Shown here piece after piece: positions 47,400 through 60,004 of a stretch of DNA of 64,000 nucleotides. Numbering within the stretch: position 1 is the stretch's first letter; every line of letters starts with the position of its first letter. The notes beneath the pieces were generated by a model, which saw only the letters and a program-made list of their open reading frames with translations, did no database searches and was not told the origin of the DNA. Source of the stretch: Diplocarpon mali (lineage: Eukaryota; Ascomycota; Leotiomycetes; Helotiales; Drepanopezizaceae). The DNA lies in assembly GCA_024741835.1 (NCBI GenBank), contig JAENRP010000117.1:58975-122974 (forward strand), in the 5' to 3' direction. Made by a program: the position numbers and the translations under genes.

Positions 47400-48790
47400 T
47401 TAATCTAAAGCATAGCTCTTTAATAATAACAACCGCCTAAGGGCGCCTCCTCTACCTCCTCTCCTCCGGCCGACGAAGCCGTAGCCTTTAGTCGATTTAA
47501 TAAAATAAGAAGATCTAATGCTCCTCTTTAAAACCTAGCTGCTTTTGAAAGCTTTGAAGAAGAAGCTAAAGAACCCCCTTCTTAACTATAGCTAAAGAAG
47601 CAAACAGCCGCCACTCCTGCTTTAGCTCCTTAAGCTAATGATAACTTAACGATAGCTAAGCTCCTTAAATGAATATAGGAGCTTGAACGAGCTTTAGTAA
47701 AGTAAGACTCTCAAACTCCTCGCACGCTAAGCGCTGCTGCTGCTGCTTCCCTCTCTTCTTCGATGCTATAATAAACCCAAACTCCAATTCCCTTAGTCGA
47801 AGAAGACCATTTCCCTTACTAGCAAGTACGATTTTCTACTCTAGCTGGTACTCCTGACCTTTGAGCTTCTATAGCTCCCTTTATAAATAGTAGCCGATTA
47901 TATATTAATAAGGTTCCTTACCTTACTGGAAAACTATTAAATGGGAAGGAATATTAGGCTAAGCTATAGGAATCTCGAATCCTTAATAACTTAGACGATT
48001 ATCGCACTTACTTTCCTTTAGAACGCTTAATTAAGAACTATATCCTTAATTAGATAAAAGGTATTACGCGCGACTTCCTTACGCTTAAGGTTTAAGACTA
48101 TCGAGATACTACCCCTTTAGAGCAGCTAATTAAAGAGCTTATAGATTTCCTTGCTAACCTTATAGAATAAGATAATATAAAGCTCGACTTCTAAAAGCTT
48201 TGTATAACTTATAAATAGCCGTTCTAGGAATTCTACCTTAAGTTCAGTCGACTTACTTCTATCGCTGAGATCACTAATGAATACTGCCTTTAAAGCGCCC
48301 TTTGCGAAAAAATAATAGCACGTATTTATACGCGACTCTACTAGCAATAGGGACGTACGAAGACTCTTAAAGAGTAGGTAGAAGCTATCTAATTAAAAGA
48401 TACTGGCATCTACGCTAAGGAAACCTTATATTTAGCTACTCCCTCTTCGATAGCAACCCCTTTACGCTATTCTATTCCTACCGCTTCGAAGACCGATTAG
48501 AAAGCTTACCTTCCTAATAATAATAGGTCCTACTAAGCCCTTAAGGCAAGCTATGATAACTATTACTATAATCAACGCTCTCTTTCGCCTAGCGCTACGC
48601 AATACCCTTATAGTAGCCAAGGTGCTCTAGGCAGGACGACCCCCTTTGCCTCTTCCTCTAATGTTCAACGCTTCTCGTCGCCTTTCCCTTAGATTAACAA
48701 GCTTAAGGTTGATTTAATAGATGTCCCGAATGAAGACAAGCTATTAATTGACCTTAACGATTAGCTAAAAACTGATCTAAAGGGAAAAGG
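47400..48790 (+). pseudogene. gag-like region of gypsy element X (degenerate)
   Basis: Broken frame with YLTGKLLNGKEY, LDDYRTYFPLERLIKNYI and EFYLKFSRLTSIAEI, the pattern of fungal gypsy gag. Element Y has a matching segment near 57900-58300 (ELYYPYFYRE, EFYLKFFQLATIVEI). Confidence 0.6.
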
Positions 48791-48829
48791 AAAGGCCTAA
48801 GGAAAGCCTCCTTCCTAGGCCTCTTTAAA

Positions 48830-49250
48830 GATATGCAATACCTTGATTTAATAAAGCTCTTAAGTGGCAAAGCTCTAACTACTATAGTTAAGCTTACTAA
48901 AAATGGCCTATTCTATAAGGTATCTGCACTTCTCGATATAGGAGCTAACGGTTATATATTAATCGATTTTTCCTTAATTAAATCTCTTTCTAAATTTCTA
49001 CAACCTGTTTTTCACTAGCTACTAATTCCGTTCCTTATTAAGGGATATAACGGCATATAAGGAACTATAATCACTTATTATATATTTTTGAACCTTATAA
49101 TTAATAATTATTTGCAATCTTATACTCCTTTTCTTATTATAAACCTTAGAAACTATGGTATAATTATTAGGCGATACTGGTTCGAAGAATATTATATGTA
49201 AATCGATATTATAGGCCGCAAGCTAATTTGGCCTTCCTCTTACCTACTAA
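48830..49250 (+). pseudogene. Retropepsin region of gypsy element X (degenerate)
   Basis: A 61-codon open piece (48833-49018) reads GLFYKVSALLDIGANGYIL. DIGA stands where an aspartic retropepsin has DTGA, a change expected from C-to-T mutation of ACA. LGDTGSKNI-type sequence follows. It is a fragment of pol, not an independent gene. Confidence 0.7.
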
Positions 49251-50132
49251 CGATTACTTATGCTAGAAATACTAAACTGATCGACCTTCGATAAGATCTA
49301 GTTAACTTATGCTACTAATGAGACGCTAAGTGCTAAGATGCTACTATAGATTAATAAATTAACGCCTTGCTCCCTGTTTTGCTATCTACTTAATCAGCTT
49401 CGATAGATTTATATATTTCTAGCTTAGACAAAGGACCTTTTATAATACCTCCTCTTACCTCTTTAGTATAGCAAAGATAAAAGACTCTAGACTAAAGAGT
49501 TTAAGGCCTTAGAGTACCTAATGATGTAGCAGCTCCCCTTCCTATAAAGCAAGTAACATTTAAAGCGTATGATACCTCTTATAATCAAAAGCTTATACGC
49601 CCCTTACGCTTTATACTAAGGCCTCTAATCAATTCCTTCCTATTTGCTATTAAAACGCCTATTGCTGCCAATTCTTATAAGCTATCCCGATTTTAAAGGA
49701 AGAAGGCTAAACCTTCCTTACCTTAAGTGAATTTGTACTATATATCGGCCTACGCCTTTTATATAATTGTAAAAAATCGGAAATAAGTAGAGATTTTTAC
49801 AACTTCCTTATACGAAATTGACTTATTAATCTACGAGTCTACTTTTATCCTTTATAAAACCGATAACCGGCATGACCTCCTAAAGAGGTATGAAGAAGGC
49901 CTTATATCTATTGCCTCTTTCTCTACTAGCCTTTCTAAGCTAGCGCAAGAACCCCTTATTCCTTAAGTCTATAGTAAATATGCTTTAGCCTTTAGCAAAT
50001 CTGCTAGCAACCAGCTTCCTCTTTATTGCCCTTACGATTATAAGATCGATTTAGGAGAGAACGCTAAGAAGGCCTTAAAGTATTCCCCTTTATACAAAAT
50101 GTCAATTCCAGAGCTAAAAGCTGTTAAAGCTT

Positions 50133-50137
50133 ACCTT
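50133..50137. repeat. Target site duplication, left copy (ACCTT), of the copia insertion
   Basis: ACCTT before TATTGAG; the same five bases follow the right LTR at 56322-56326. Confidence 0.85.
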
Positions 50138-50332
50138 TATTGAGCTTAAGTGAGTCGGCGCAATAGGTAAAGGAGGCTTTTAAAGGTCGATAGTTGATAT
50201 ATTAGTAAGAGTTAAGGAAGGAAGGTTACCCCTTTCTTCCTTATAGCTATATATGTATTAATATCCTATTAACTAAGTAGTAGGGTCATATGATAATATA
50301 TTAGAGTAATAGCTATATTACCTATCTTAATA
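50138..50332 (-). repeat. Left LTR (195 bp) of the copia element; 3' LTR in coding sense
   Basis: It aligns with 56127-56321 and 59810-60004 over the same length. Diagnostic stretches are GAGTTAAGGAAGGAAGGTTA and AGGGTCATATGATAAT. Confidence 0.88.
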
Positions 50333-53300
50333 CTCTTACTTAGACCTTACTCTAATTAACTTATAGTTAGGAAAATAATAACTATCCTTTTACGCTAATC
50401 TAACTCTTAAGTATCTTTTTAAATTAAAAAACAATTAATTAATAGCAACCTCTATTAAAATTACTAATCCTACTTATAAGGTAGGACTAGGAGTCAAATT
50501 TCCAAAAGCGTTCCTTTATAAGACTATATGACTTAACTCGCAGTCTAAGCCTAGAAGTTAATTTAAAAACTTTCCTTTATAAGACTATATAATCTGACTC
50601 GCAAGGCGGGCCTAGGAGTCGTCCTTAAGCCTATTAAGCCCTTACTATCTTTTATAACCTTAGCATATCTTTAAACGCTTTGAACTTTGCAACCGTCTTT
50701 AATAGCTTTATAAATCCATCTATTACTATTCAATTGGTTAGGATATAAGTAATTGATAATTTATTCTTTATAATAAAGTTATAGATAAAGTAGTAGGTAA
50801 TATTAATATATTTCGATCGCTTATATAAGTATAGATTCTTTATAAGTGCAATCGCTTTTATATTATCTATTTAAAGATTAATATAGTTCTTATCTTATTT
50901 AATATACTTAATAAAACCTATATCTTTTAAAACTTAAGCGATCTATAATCCTTACTTATAATTTAATAATATTAATATATATTTAGCCTTAGTACTTATA
51001 GTAGCTATTGATTTCTACTTCCTACTTCCTTATAATATAGGTCTATTATATAGTACTACTATACTTTTAGATATACTTTTCTAACCTTTTATATTTACCT
51101 AATTAGAATCGGTATATACCTTAAGCTTTATACTTATATATTTCATTAGTCTGTATCTTACCTTTTATATAATTATTAATTAAAGGTATCTTCTAAGTCG
51201 CTTGATTGCGTTTTTATATTAAATCGTCAGATCCTTTAAGTTCTGATTAAGTTGCTTAATAATAAAGGCGATATTTGATCTTATATATACTATAGTATAT
51301 ATAATTGCTCTAAAATCCTATTAGTACTTCTTCAGATCTCCTTTCTACTCATTTTCATTAATAGGCTTTAACTTATTATACTTTCCTTTAATTAGAGTAC
51401 GCTTTAACTTAAAGTTAAGAGTATAAGCAAAGAGTCCTATTTAATCTAAGATCTTCTTAATATACTACTTTTAATCTAACTAAAGTTCTTAAGTAGAGCG
51501 ATTCCTTATAATACAAATGCTAAGGATCTTATAAATTCCCTTTAGATCCTTAGTATTAAAACGTTTCCAAATTATTATAAAAAACCAATCTAATTAAGTA
51601 GTTATCTTTATAGCTATAGTAATATCGTTAATATATAATAGCAACTTGATTTTACACTTAATATAAGTAAATAAATAAGGGTTAGCTAAGCTTTAAACAA
51701 ATCCTATTTCTATTAAAGTAGAACTATATAAGAGGTTCTAATTATAAGCTGATTGTTTAAGCTTATAAATACTGTAGAATATATAAAGAGAGTGGCTAGT
51801 ATATATAAGAATATTATTAGGTTAAGAGAGAAAAATCCATTCCTTTATAATCGCTTTAGTAAATGTATTTTTAATATTATACTATCTGCATTTAAGGTCC
51901 TTAGCGGCTACTATTGCTATAAATATACAAAGGGTATTTATGCGAACTATTAGCGCAAATGTATTAAAGTAGTCTTCTCTATACTATTAAAAGAAGCCCT
52001 TAGCTATAAGCCTTACCTTATAATATTCTAAGGTCCTATTTATATATATCTTAATTATAAAGACCCACTTTATTAATACTAGGTTTATATCCTTTAGCGT
52101 TAGTTCCTTTATTTATATACCATTTATAATAAAAGAGCTTATCTCCTCTTAGATTGCCTTATTCTATATTGCTCTATTCTCTAAGTTATTAATAGCTTTA
52201 TTATACATCTTTAAAAGAGAGATTTTCATTATCCTTCTAGCGGCTAGGAATGCATTATCTTTATTAAAGCTCTATTAAAGTTTAAGCTTATAAATCCTAT
52301 ATACTATTATAGCTTAGATACGCTTAGACTCTCGTTTATCTAAGGTATCTTCTAGTTCTAGGTCTTTATTCCTTTTTAAAGACGTAGGTTTAGCTATAGG
52401 TTCCGTAGGCTTATTATCTAAGGAACCGCTTTCTAATAGTAAAGGCTTATTATTACTTATACCTATTTTAAGAATATCCTTTACTATAGGTGCTTTAATT
52501 AAAGGGATAATAATATCGAAGTTATTTTATACTTTAGGTAGTTCGCGGACGATAGGAATAGTCTATTCGGCCTTTAGGCGACTAGTAGGTCGTCGATTAG
52601 CAGGTACGCTTAATATACTTAAGCTTAAAGAAAGGGGTTATTAATTCGGCTTAATAGTATTACTATTAAGTAGTATACCTTACGAATCTTTAAATATATA
52701 AAGCTTTAAGAATAGCTCCCTCCTATTTTAAGATTTATTAAACTCAACTATTAAAGATATGATTACTCGCCTTAGGTCTAGCGTATATACTATCTATTAC
52801 TTTATTATCTATTTAATATATTTAATAAATATATACTCTTTACCTTAATCTATTAGCTTTTTACTCTTTATACCTGCGGGCTAGGACTTTAGGCTAATAT
52901 AAGAATAGCAGACGCTTCTAAAGATATAAATATAATCTAGGCTTAATTTCTATTTAAAATATGCCTTATATAGTAATATTCAAGTGCTATTAACTATTAG
53001 TCTACTATCTATTCTATTTCGCAAGTATACGTTTACCTTAACCGCAAGGTCCTAGAATTCTAGTAGTAGGTTAGCATCTTATAGTAAAGCGCAATAGTCA
53101 ATCTCTACTTATTAGATACTTCGCTTAGCGATGCTATTCTAATAGGAACCTTTATATATTATAATTGATTTATAACAAACTCCTTATTTTACCTATTTAT
53201 TAAGCTTTACCTTAATCTCTAATGCGTTATTAGACTTAATAGCTATTAGCTTTAACTAGGTCTGGCATTCCTTTATCACTTTCTAAGTTTCCAGCTTTTT

Positions 53301-56126
53301 TATAAGCTTAGATTTAGTCCTAGCGCAAATAGTCTATATCTATTAAGTAGAGTTATCTACTATTTAAGAAAACCAATTATTTCCTTTAATTAAAGTTATA
53401 AATAGTTTAATAGTATTAATAGATATTAGCGCTAATATTAAATCTTTTTATAAACTAAGCTTAATTTACATTTGATTTTAAAGTTTTATTAGCTTGCAAA
53501 TTTAATATACTAAGTAATCCTTTAGTACTTAGATCTTCTGTTTTAGGATTAAGACCTTATATAAGCCCTTTAATTTCTTTAGCTTTAAATATGCGAATCT
53601 TTTATATATTAGCTAATACTTTAATAGGCTTTCGGCTTCTAATAGCTTTAATAGCCTATTATTAGTCGATGCTTTATTATTAGCGGTTAAAAAGGACTAA
53701 TAATAGCAATTTAAGGTTTTACTATTTTCTAATTATAAGCCTAGCTTAAGAGTCGTTTTTAATAAAACCGCAAGATCTACTTACAGTCTTAGCTTAAAAG
53801 TCGATTTCTTAGAAATAGTAAGATCTACTCGCGGTTTTAGCTTAAGAGTCGTCTTTAATAAATTCGCGAATTTCACTTGCGATCTTAGCTTAAGAGTTAT
53901 TTTTATAAATTTCACTTGCGATCCTAGCCTAAGAGTTATTATTAGCGAATTTATAGAATCTATTTATAGTCTTAGCCTAAGAGTTATTTCTATTAAATTC
54001 ATTTATAATCCTAGCTTAGGAGTTATCTTTAAGGATACCTTATAATCTACTTATAGTCTTAACTTAAGAGTTATTTTCGCGAATTTTACTTGCGATCCTA
54101 GTTTAAGAGTCTATCTATTCTCTTTATCCTCGCTTAATTATATTAAGGTAAAGAGTACACTTTCCTTAAAGGAATCTACTTATAGGTTTAGCCTAAGAGT
54201 CAATTTCTATAATATCACCTTTAAGATAATATAAAGTCTATCTTTGATTTTAACTTTAAAAATCACTTTATAATTATTATTTATAAACTATATAAATTGA
54301 TTATTAAAAACTCTTATATATTTCAATTCTATATAGATCTTATAATTAAATAAAAGATTAATACTTAAGCTAAGTATAAGGAGAACATTTTGTAAAAGGA
54401 AAGAAACGCTAGTAATATTCATCTTTATTATACTTATCGAGTTAATATATAACCTTCTACTATTAACCTTAATAAAGCGCCTTTTTATTTTAATAAGCGG
54501 GCCTTTAAATAAGTAGGATTTATTAGTTATATATATTATACAACTAGTATTATTATACTAATTGGATTTAAGGATCTTATAAAGATCGGCTTTTAAAATA
54601 TAAGCATCTTTATTATAATTATTATCTAAATTATTAAAAGTAGATTTAAATTCAGATAACCTACTATTATTATTAAAGGTATTTGCTAAAGTTCTGGCTA
54701 AATAGCCTTTTCCTTTGCCTTTCCTTAATAGTTGCGGCCTTTGGTAGGATAAGGGTAGTTTACTTTTTAACTTTTGCTTCGATTGCTTCTTAATATTAAA
54801 GCTAGCGATTATATTAATCAGTTGCCTTCTAACTTTATAATTAGTAATATTATAAGCACTATTATAAAAGTAGTATCCCTAATAAGCTTAAGGGCTTATT
54901 CCGCGCTCCTTCCTCTTCTTAGGCTTATTATTACCTTATAACGCAGCATTTGCCGATTCAAAGCGTCCTTTGAGGTCTTACTTAATAGTTTAAAGGAGGT
55001 CGATCTTCTTATAGATCTTAAGGTTAGGTTAGATAAGAAGAGATTATTTTATAATAGCGAACTTAAGAGGGAGGCTATTAAGTAGAAAACTAAAAAGCTG
55101 AGTTTCTTTAAAAGTCATAGCTATCCTAAGATCTACGGCTCTTACTCTCCTCTTTACTTTATATAGTATAGACTAGGCAGAGTCTATATTTATATCTATA
55201 TCCTTACTATCTTTATCTTTTCTATATTAAAATGAAGTAATCTACTATAGCAGATGCTAAGTATTAAAGGCAGTTATTTAAGAGTATTTTACCTTTAAAG
55301 TATCCTATCTTATTTTCGCATTATTATAAATTTAAATAAAATCTTGATCTTTATCACTTAAACCTCTATTAATCTTAAGCTTGCATTTAGCTAAAGCTAG
55401 CCTATACTCCTTCTCCTTTTCTATATTTAAAATCTACCTTTAGGATTTTCAATTATTATTTACTAAAGCTCTTAAGCTAAGCTTATTTAGTATATTTAGC
55501 AAATCCTTAGCAGTTATATTAGCTATTAAAGTAGAAGTAGACAAATCAGTAGAAGGAGTATAAGGGGCTATTCTTGCATATTTAATAAGTATCTTTTAAA
55601 TCGCTATTTCAATGCCTTTACTCTTAAAGTAAAGCTCTAAATTATCGAACTATTATTGCTAGTTCTTTTAAAAGAGTTAAAGGTCTTTAGGTCTAGTATT
55701 TCGATTAGAATTAGAAGTTATTGCCGTTTTAAATAGAATTGCGTTTAAAATCAAATAAATTAAATAGTTGAAGGCACTTCTCCTATCGAAAAGTTAAAAT
55801 GATTAAATAGTAGGTATTATAGAAGTATTAAATAAGGAGGAAGTCCTCTTATTAAAAAGGGTTTTTAAGCTATAACGCAGGGAATCACACCTCCTATGAA
55901 ATATAGTAAAGCAAGGAATCATACCTCTTATAGTACCAAAGGGTTATAGAGTAAGGAATCATACCTTTTGCAATATAGGTTGGCTAAATAAAGAATCACA
56001 CCTCCTATTCGCCGATTGCTTACCTCTTACTATAAGTCTCGTTCAACTTCCTACTAACAGTTGCAGCGCAAGTGCTTTCTAAGGGAAGTTAATAATCTAT
56101 TATCGGTTTATCTAAGGCTTATAACC

Positions 56127-56321
56127 TATTAAGCTTAAGTAAGTCGGCGCAGTAGGTAAAGGAGGCTTCTAGAGGTCGATGGTCGATATATTAGTAAGAG
56201 TTAGGGAAGGAAGGTTACCCCTTTCTTCCTTATAGCTATATACGTATCAATATCCTACTGATTAAGCAATAGGGTCATATGATAATACATCAGAGTGATA
56301 GCTGTATCACCCATCTCAATA
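56127..56321 (-). repeat. Right LTR (195 bp) of the copia element; 5' LTR in coding sense
   Basis: Aligns with 50138-50332. This copy keeps more CA/TG (for example GCTGTATCACCCATCTCAATA) than the left copy, so it is the less mutated of the pair. Confidence 0.88.
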
Positions 56322-56326
56322 ACCTT
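56322..56326. repeat. Target site duplication, right copy (ACCTT), of the copia insertion
   Basis: Identical to 50133-50137. Removing the element plus one copy restores the gypsy X reading frame. Confidence 0.85.
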
Positions 56327-56936
56327 ATCGATAAACTCGACAAAGGGTTTATCGAAGCATCGTTTGCACCCTACGCTGCTCCGATCCTATTTATTAAGAA
56401 ACCCGATGGCTCCTTACGCCTTTATATAGATTATTAAGCTTTAAATGTATTAACTTATAAAGACCGGTACCCCCTTCTGCTGATTAATAAGACCCTAGCC
56501 TGTCTCTCTAGCGCTAAGATCTTTATAAAGCTTGATATATAATAAGCTTTTTACTATATACATATAGATCTAGATTCCGAAGAACTGACTATATTTAAAA
56601 CGCGCTATAGAGCGTATAAGTATAAGGTGCTACCATTTAGCCTTACTAATAGTCCAGCTATATACCAATGCTATATGAACGACGTCCTCTTCGATTATCT
56701 TAACGATTTTTATACTATATACCTTAATGATATCTTAATCTATTCGTCCAACCTACTCGAATACAAGACCTATGTTAAAAAGGTACTCTAATAACTAATT
56801 GACGCAGGCCTCTAAGCAGATTTAAAGAAATGCAAGTTCAATGTTATACGTATAAAATATCTCGGATTTATCGTCTCGATAGAAGGGTTAAAGGTAGACC
56901 TAAAGAAGGTATCTATCGTTGCCGACTGGAAGTACC
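56327..56936 (+). pseudogene. Reverse transcriptase remnant of gypsy element X
   Basis: The least eroded pol segment in the window: [69 protein letters not shown] and KYLGFIVS are all recognisable in one frame with about six stops. It ends at VADWKYL where element Y begins. Confidence 0.8.
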
Positions 56937-57255
56937 TATGACGGATTGTCATTATATGTAGGTTGTACCCCGGTTCGTACCCGGTTCGGCTACGGCTTGG
57001 CGCAATCTCGGTATAGGCTATAAACTGGGTTACCTCCGGTTGGCATCTAGTTCGGCTCCACTTAAGCAGGTGACCCTCTTTTCTTTATATATATATACTA
57101 TATACTTCTACTCCTTTAGGGCTCTATAATTATTGATTCTAAGTTATTACTAAGACGTTCTATTAGCATTACTATATGATTCGCATACGTATTAGTACTG
57201 AGCAAAGGTTATACTCTTAGTTGTTATATTATTAATAACTCTTTTGCTTTGCTAA
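56937..57255 (+). repeat. Probable 5' LTR of gypsy element Y
   Basis: The left end is set by the break in the X reverse-transcriptase frame. The first part (about 56937-57075) is GC-richer and little mutated (CGGTTCGTACCCGGTTCGGC). The right end is approximate, near the GTTATATTATTAATAACTCT stretch shared with X. Confidence 0.5.
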
Positions 57256-58859
57256 AGATAGCATTATAATATCTATTTATATTATTCCTAGTAGTCGACC
57301 GAAACCCTAATAAGTATAATAATATATTAGAAGACCTATACTAAGCTCTTGCTATAAGCTTAAAGAATAGTTCCTCCTATTACTCGGTCTTTAAAAACCC
57401 TTTGCTCTTCCTCCCTTTAGGGAGGTGCTAGTATTACCCTTAGTACCTTTCCTGCCAACTCCCTACTAGCTGATAACAATAGCCCTGAAGTTACTATATC
57501 ATAAGCCGAATTAGATTCCCTATAGGTCCGACTCGCATTTATATTAGAAGAGCGTAATAGGCATAACTATAAGCTGAATTCTATATACTAATAATTGATC
57601 GATTGAGAAAGAGATCTAAATAACCTCTAAAGTGCCTTTAAAGGTATTATTAGATCAATTGAGAAAATACTAGCAATAGAATAAAACCCCTTTAGTTCAC
57701 CTACGCGCCCTTAACGCTTTATAGACTTCGACTTACCTCCTTCTATTTCCTCTACCGCGCGTAGTAAGCGACGCAATAATTAAGACGATCCTTCTTTTGC
57801 TTCCCTTGACTAATATACTACTAGTTCGCCTTTAGCTTAGTAGCTAAACCTCCCTTATATCTATAATATATTAAACCTTACTTAAAAACTATTTAATAGC
57901 TATAATTACTATACTAAATATTAGGAGGCCTGCGTACTTGATAATTTAGAGCTTTACTACCCCTACTTCTATAGGGAATAGGCCTGGCTTAACTACGTTT
58001 TAGATTAGACTAAGGGTATAGCTAGAGATTGGCTGACCCCTCGGGTACTTAATAGGGACGCCTAAATCACTGCTGAAACCCTAGTAAGTTAACTTACTAA
58101 GTTCTTAGCTAACCCAGCGGAATGTAAAGAAGCCGAGATCGAGTTTACTACCCTTTATATAAAGGCCAATGAGTCTTTTTAGGAATTCTACCTTAAGTTC
58201 TTTTAACTAGCTACTATAGTAGAGATCGACGATAATGGTCGGCTTTATAGCGCCCTTAGGGAGAAGATCCTGAAATGCCTTTAAGCCCCCCTTATATAGA
58301 AGTAGCATAAGACTAGGACGTTGGACGAGTGGGTTACTACTATCTAATAAGAAGACGCTAGATAGCACGCTAAGAAGACGCTATATAGTTAGATATAATA
58401 TAGAGAGAGATCGGGCACTAAAGCTAAAGCTAGTTCTAGTAAAAATGCCTAATAAGGAGATAATAATAAATCAAATCCCTCGCTAAGAAACTTTTTCGAA
58501 TTGTATCCGAATCGACCCTAGTATAGCACTCCTACCCCTGGTTTCGCCAAATCCGGAACCCCCTTATTTCCTCTGCGCTAGACTAACACCCTTGGCGCTC
58601 TTCCTCCTTTAGCTAATCGAAAAAATCAGTTTGATAAATGGCCGAAATCCCCCTCTATTACTCTTAGGTATTATAGCTCTTATATTAATAAGCTTAAGTA
58701 TAATAATGGTCGAGGATAGAGTAGTAACGAAGAGGAGGACCCTAAGGCAGAATAAGATAATAGTAGCGCTCCCCTTCCCCCTCCGACTCCTAAGGGAAAC
58801 GCCCTTGCTTAAGTAAAGCCTCCTTCTTAAGCGTACTTTATAATATACGATACCTTGAT

Positions 58860-59290
58860 TTAAGAAACCTCCTTAATAGTGATTCGATAACGAAACGGAT
58901 CCTACTTTTAAAGAATGGCATTTCTTATAAAGTATTGGCATTAATTAATATAAGCGCTAATAGGTATACTTTAATTAATTCGGCATTACTTAAATCTTTA
59001 TCTTCTTTTCTTAAACCTTTGATTCGCATACTCCTTATACCCTTCTTAGTTAAAGGATATAACAGTTCCTAAGATAGTACTATCACTTATTATATATTAC
59101 TTAATTTATATATTAATTAGCAAATTCAATCTTTTACTCCCTTTCTTATTACTAACCTTGGTAACTATAGAGTGATTTTAGGACGAGCCTGGCTTAAGGA
59201 GTATAAAGTTTCTATTAATTATACTTCTCGCAAGCTGACCTAGCCTGATTCCTATCCTCCTATTATCTCTTTCGTAAGGAATATCGAAAT
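58860..59290 (+). pseudogene. Retropepsin region of gypsy element Y (degenerate)
   Basis: NGISYKVLALINISANRYTLIN corresponds to the X retropepsin block; the Asp and Thr of DTGA are mutated (NISA). Downstream LITNLGNYRVILGRAWL matches the ILG[RM]xWL strand of gypsy proteases. Confidence 0.7.
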
Positions 59291-59809
59291 CACTAATATT
59301 AAATAATAAAACTTAGATTAATACTATTAGCAAAATGCAACTCGATGCAATATAGTATTAGAACGGTCCCTTTCTAAGTATAAAGCTCGACGTTAAGAAG
59401 CCCTTTCTTAACTCCTTCCTAAATCACCTCCTATTCTGATTAAATACTCTTTTACCGATTCTACCCTAACTCTACCCTAAGTCGAAGGTAATACCTTTCC
59501 TAAGGACTACTTCTATAATATATTGATTATAAAGCGAGAGCTTAATACAACTGAGCCTAACTCAGCCCCCTTCCCTATTTCAGCCCTGAAACGCACCTGT
59601 AAGTAGATAGCAAAGTGCAAAATTCCCCTTTCTTTTTTAAATATATACGCAATTTTAGCCTATGCTTTTTATATAATAGCTAGGAATTAGTAAGGCGTAG
59701 AGCTCTTTAGCACCTTGTTTTATAAAATTGATTGATTAATTTAAGACAATTAAGAAAGTCAGACTTAATAATGCGAAACCGATTCCCTTTTGAACTAATA
59801 CTATAATAA

Positions 59810-60004
59810 TATTAAGCTTAAGTGAGTCGGCGCAGTAGGTAAAGGAGGCTTCTAAAGGTCGATGGTCGATATATTAATAAGAGTTAGAGAAGGAAGGTTA
59901 CCCCTTTCTTTCCTATAGCTATATATATATTAATATCTTACTAACTAAGCAATAGGATCATATGATAATATATTAGAGTAATAGCTATATTACCTATCTT
60001 AATA
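59810..60004 (-). repeat. LTR (195 bp) of the second copia copy
   Basis: TATTAAG at the left end (TATTGAG with G to A) and CTTAATA at the right; aligns with 50138-50332 and 56127-56321. Confidence 0.85.

Larger units (their letters stand above)
50138..56321 (-). mobile_element. Complete Ty1/copia LTR retrotransposon inserted in gypsy X, RIP-inactivated
   Basis: A 6184-bp element with 195-bp LTRs whose ends form a 7-bp inverted repeat (TATTGAG...CTCAATA) and a 5-bp duplication ACCTT. Coding is on the minus strand. The RNase H end lies at the left (about 50850-50700: KRSKYINITYYFIYNFIIKN, the copia RxKHIDxxYHFI block). RT is next (about 51700-51400: LLLYINDITIAI from LLLYVDDI, then FNTKDLKGIYKIL, as in copia FxTKDLGE). 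Integrase and gag are expected to the right. RT and RNase H sitting downstream of integrase is the copia order. CA/TG depletion and stops show inactivation. Confidence 0.85.
47039..56936 (+). mobile_element. Gypsy element X, left part, split by a copia insertion
   Basis: It begins TGTGACGAACC at 47039 (5' LTR to about 47300). A gag-like region follows (about 47400-48790), then a retropepsin (about 48830-49250), and the start of RT (to 50137). A copia element occupies 50138-56321; RT resumes at 56327 and runs to 56936, where element Y interrupts it. Joining across the copia restores the frame through the RT finger region. RT remnants after the insert are clear: [44 protein letters not shown] and TIYLNDILIYS (from YLDD). 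Stops at former Gln/Trp codons occur throughout. The 3' end is beyond the window or lost. Confidence 0.8.
56937..59809 (+). mobile_element. Gypsy element Y, inserted in X, itself split by a copia copy
   Basis: It starts TATGACGGATTG inside the X reverse-transcriptase frame. The order is LTR-like sequence (to about 57255), gag-like region (about 57330-58480), linker with an NNGRG/SSNEEDPKAE-type stretch, and retropepsin (about 58860-59290: ALINISANRYTLIN from ALIDTGANGY). A spacer (AYAFYIIARN, VELFSTLFYKID) parallels one in X (AYAFYIIVKN, VEIFTTSLYEID). It is interrupted by the second copia copy at 59810. X and Y are relatives, not identical copies. Heavy RIP-type stops throughout. Confidence 0.72.

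Noticed and set aside
48833..49018. 61-codon open frame as an independent gene
   Set aside because: It contains the DIGA retropepsin motif and sits in order within gypsy element X.
51753..51953. 66-codon open frame also conserved at 61424-61624
   Set aside because: Both are antisense to the copia reverse transcriptase; conservation is explained by the element being duplicated.
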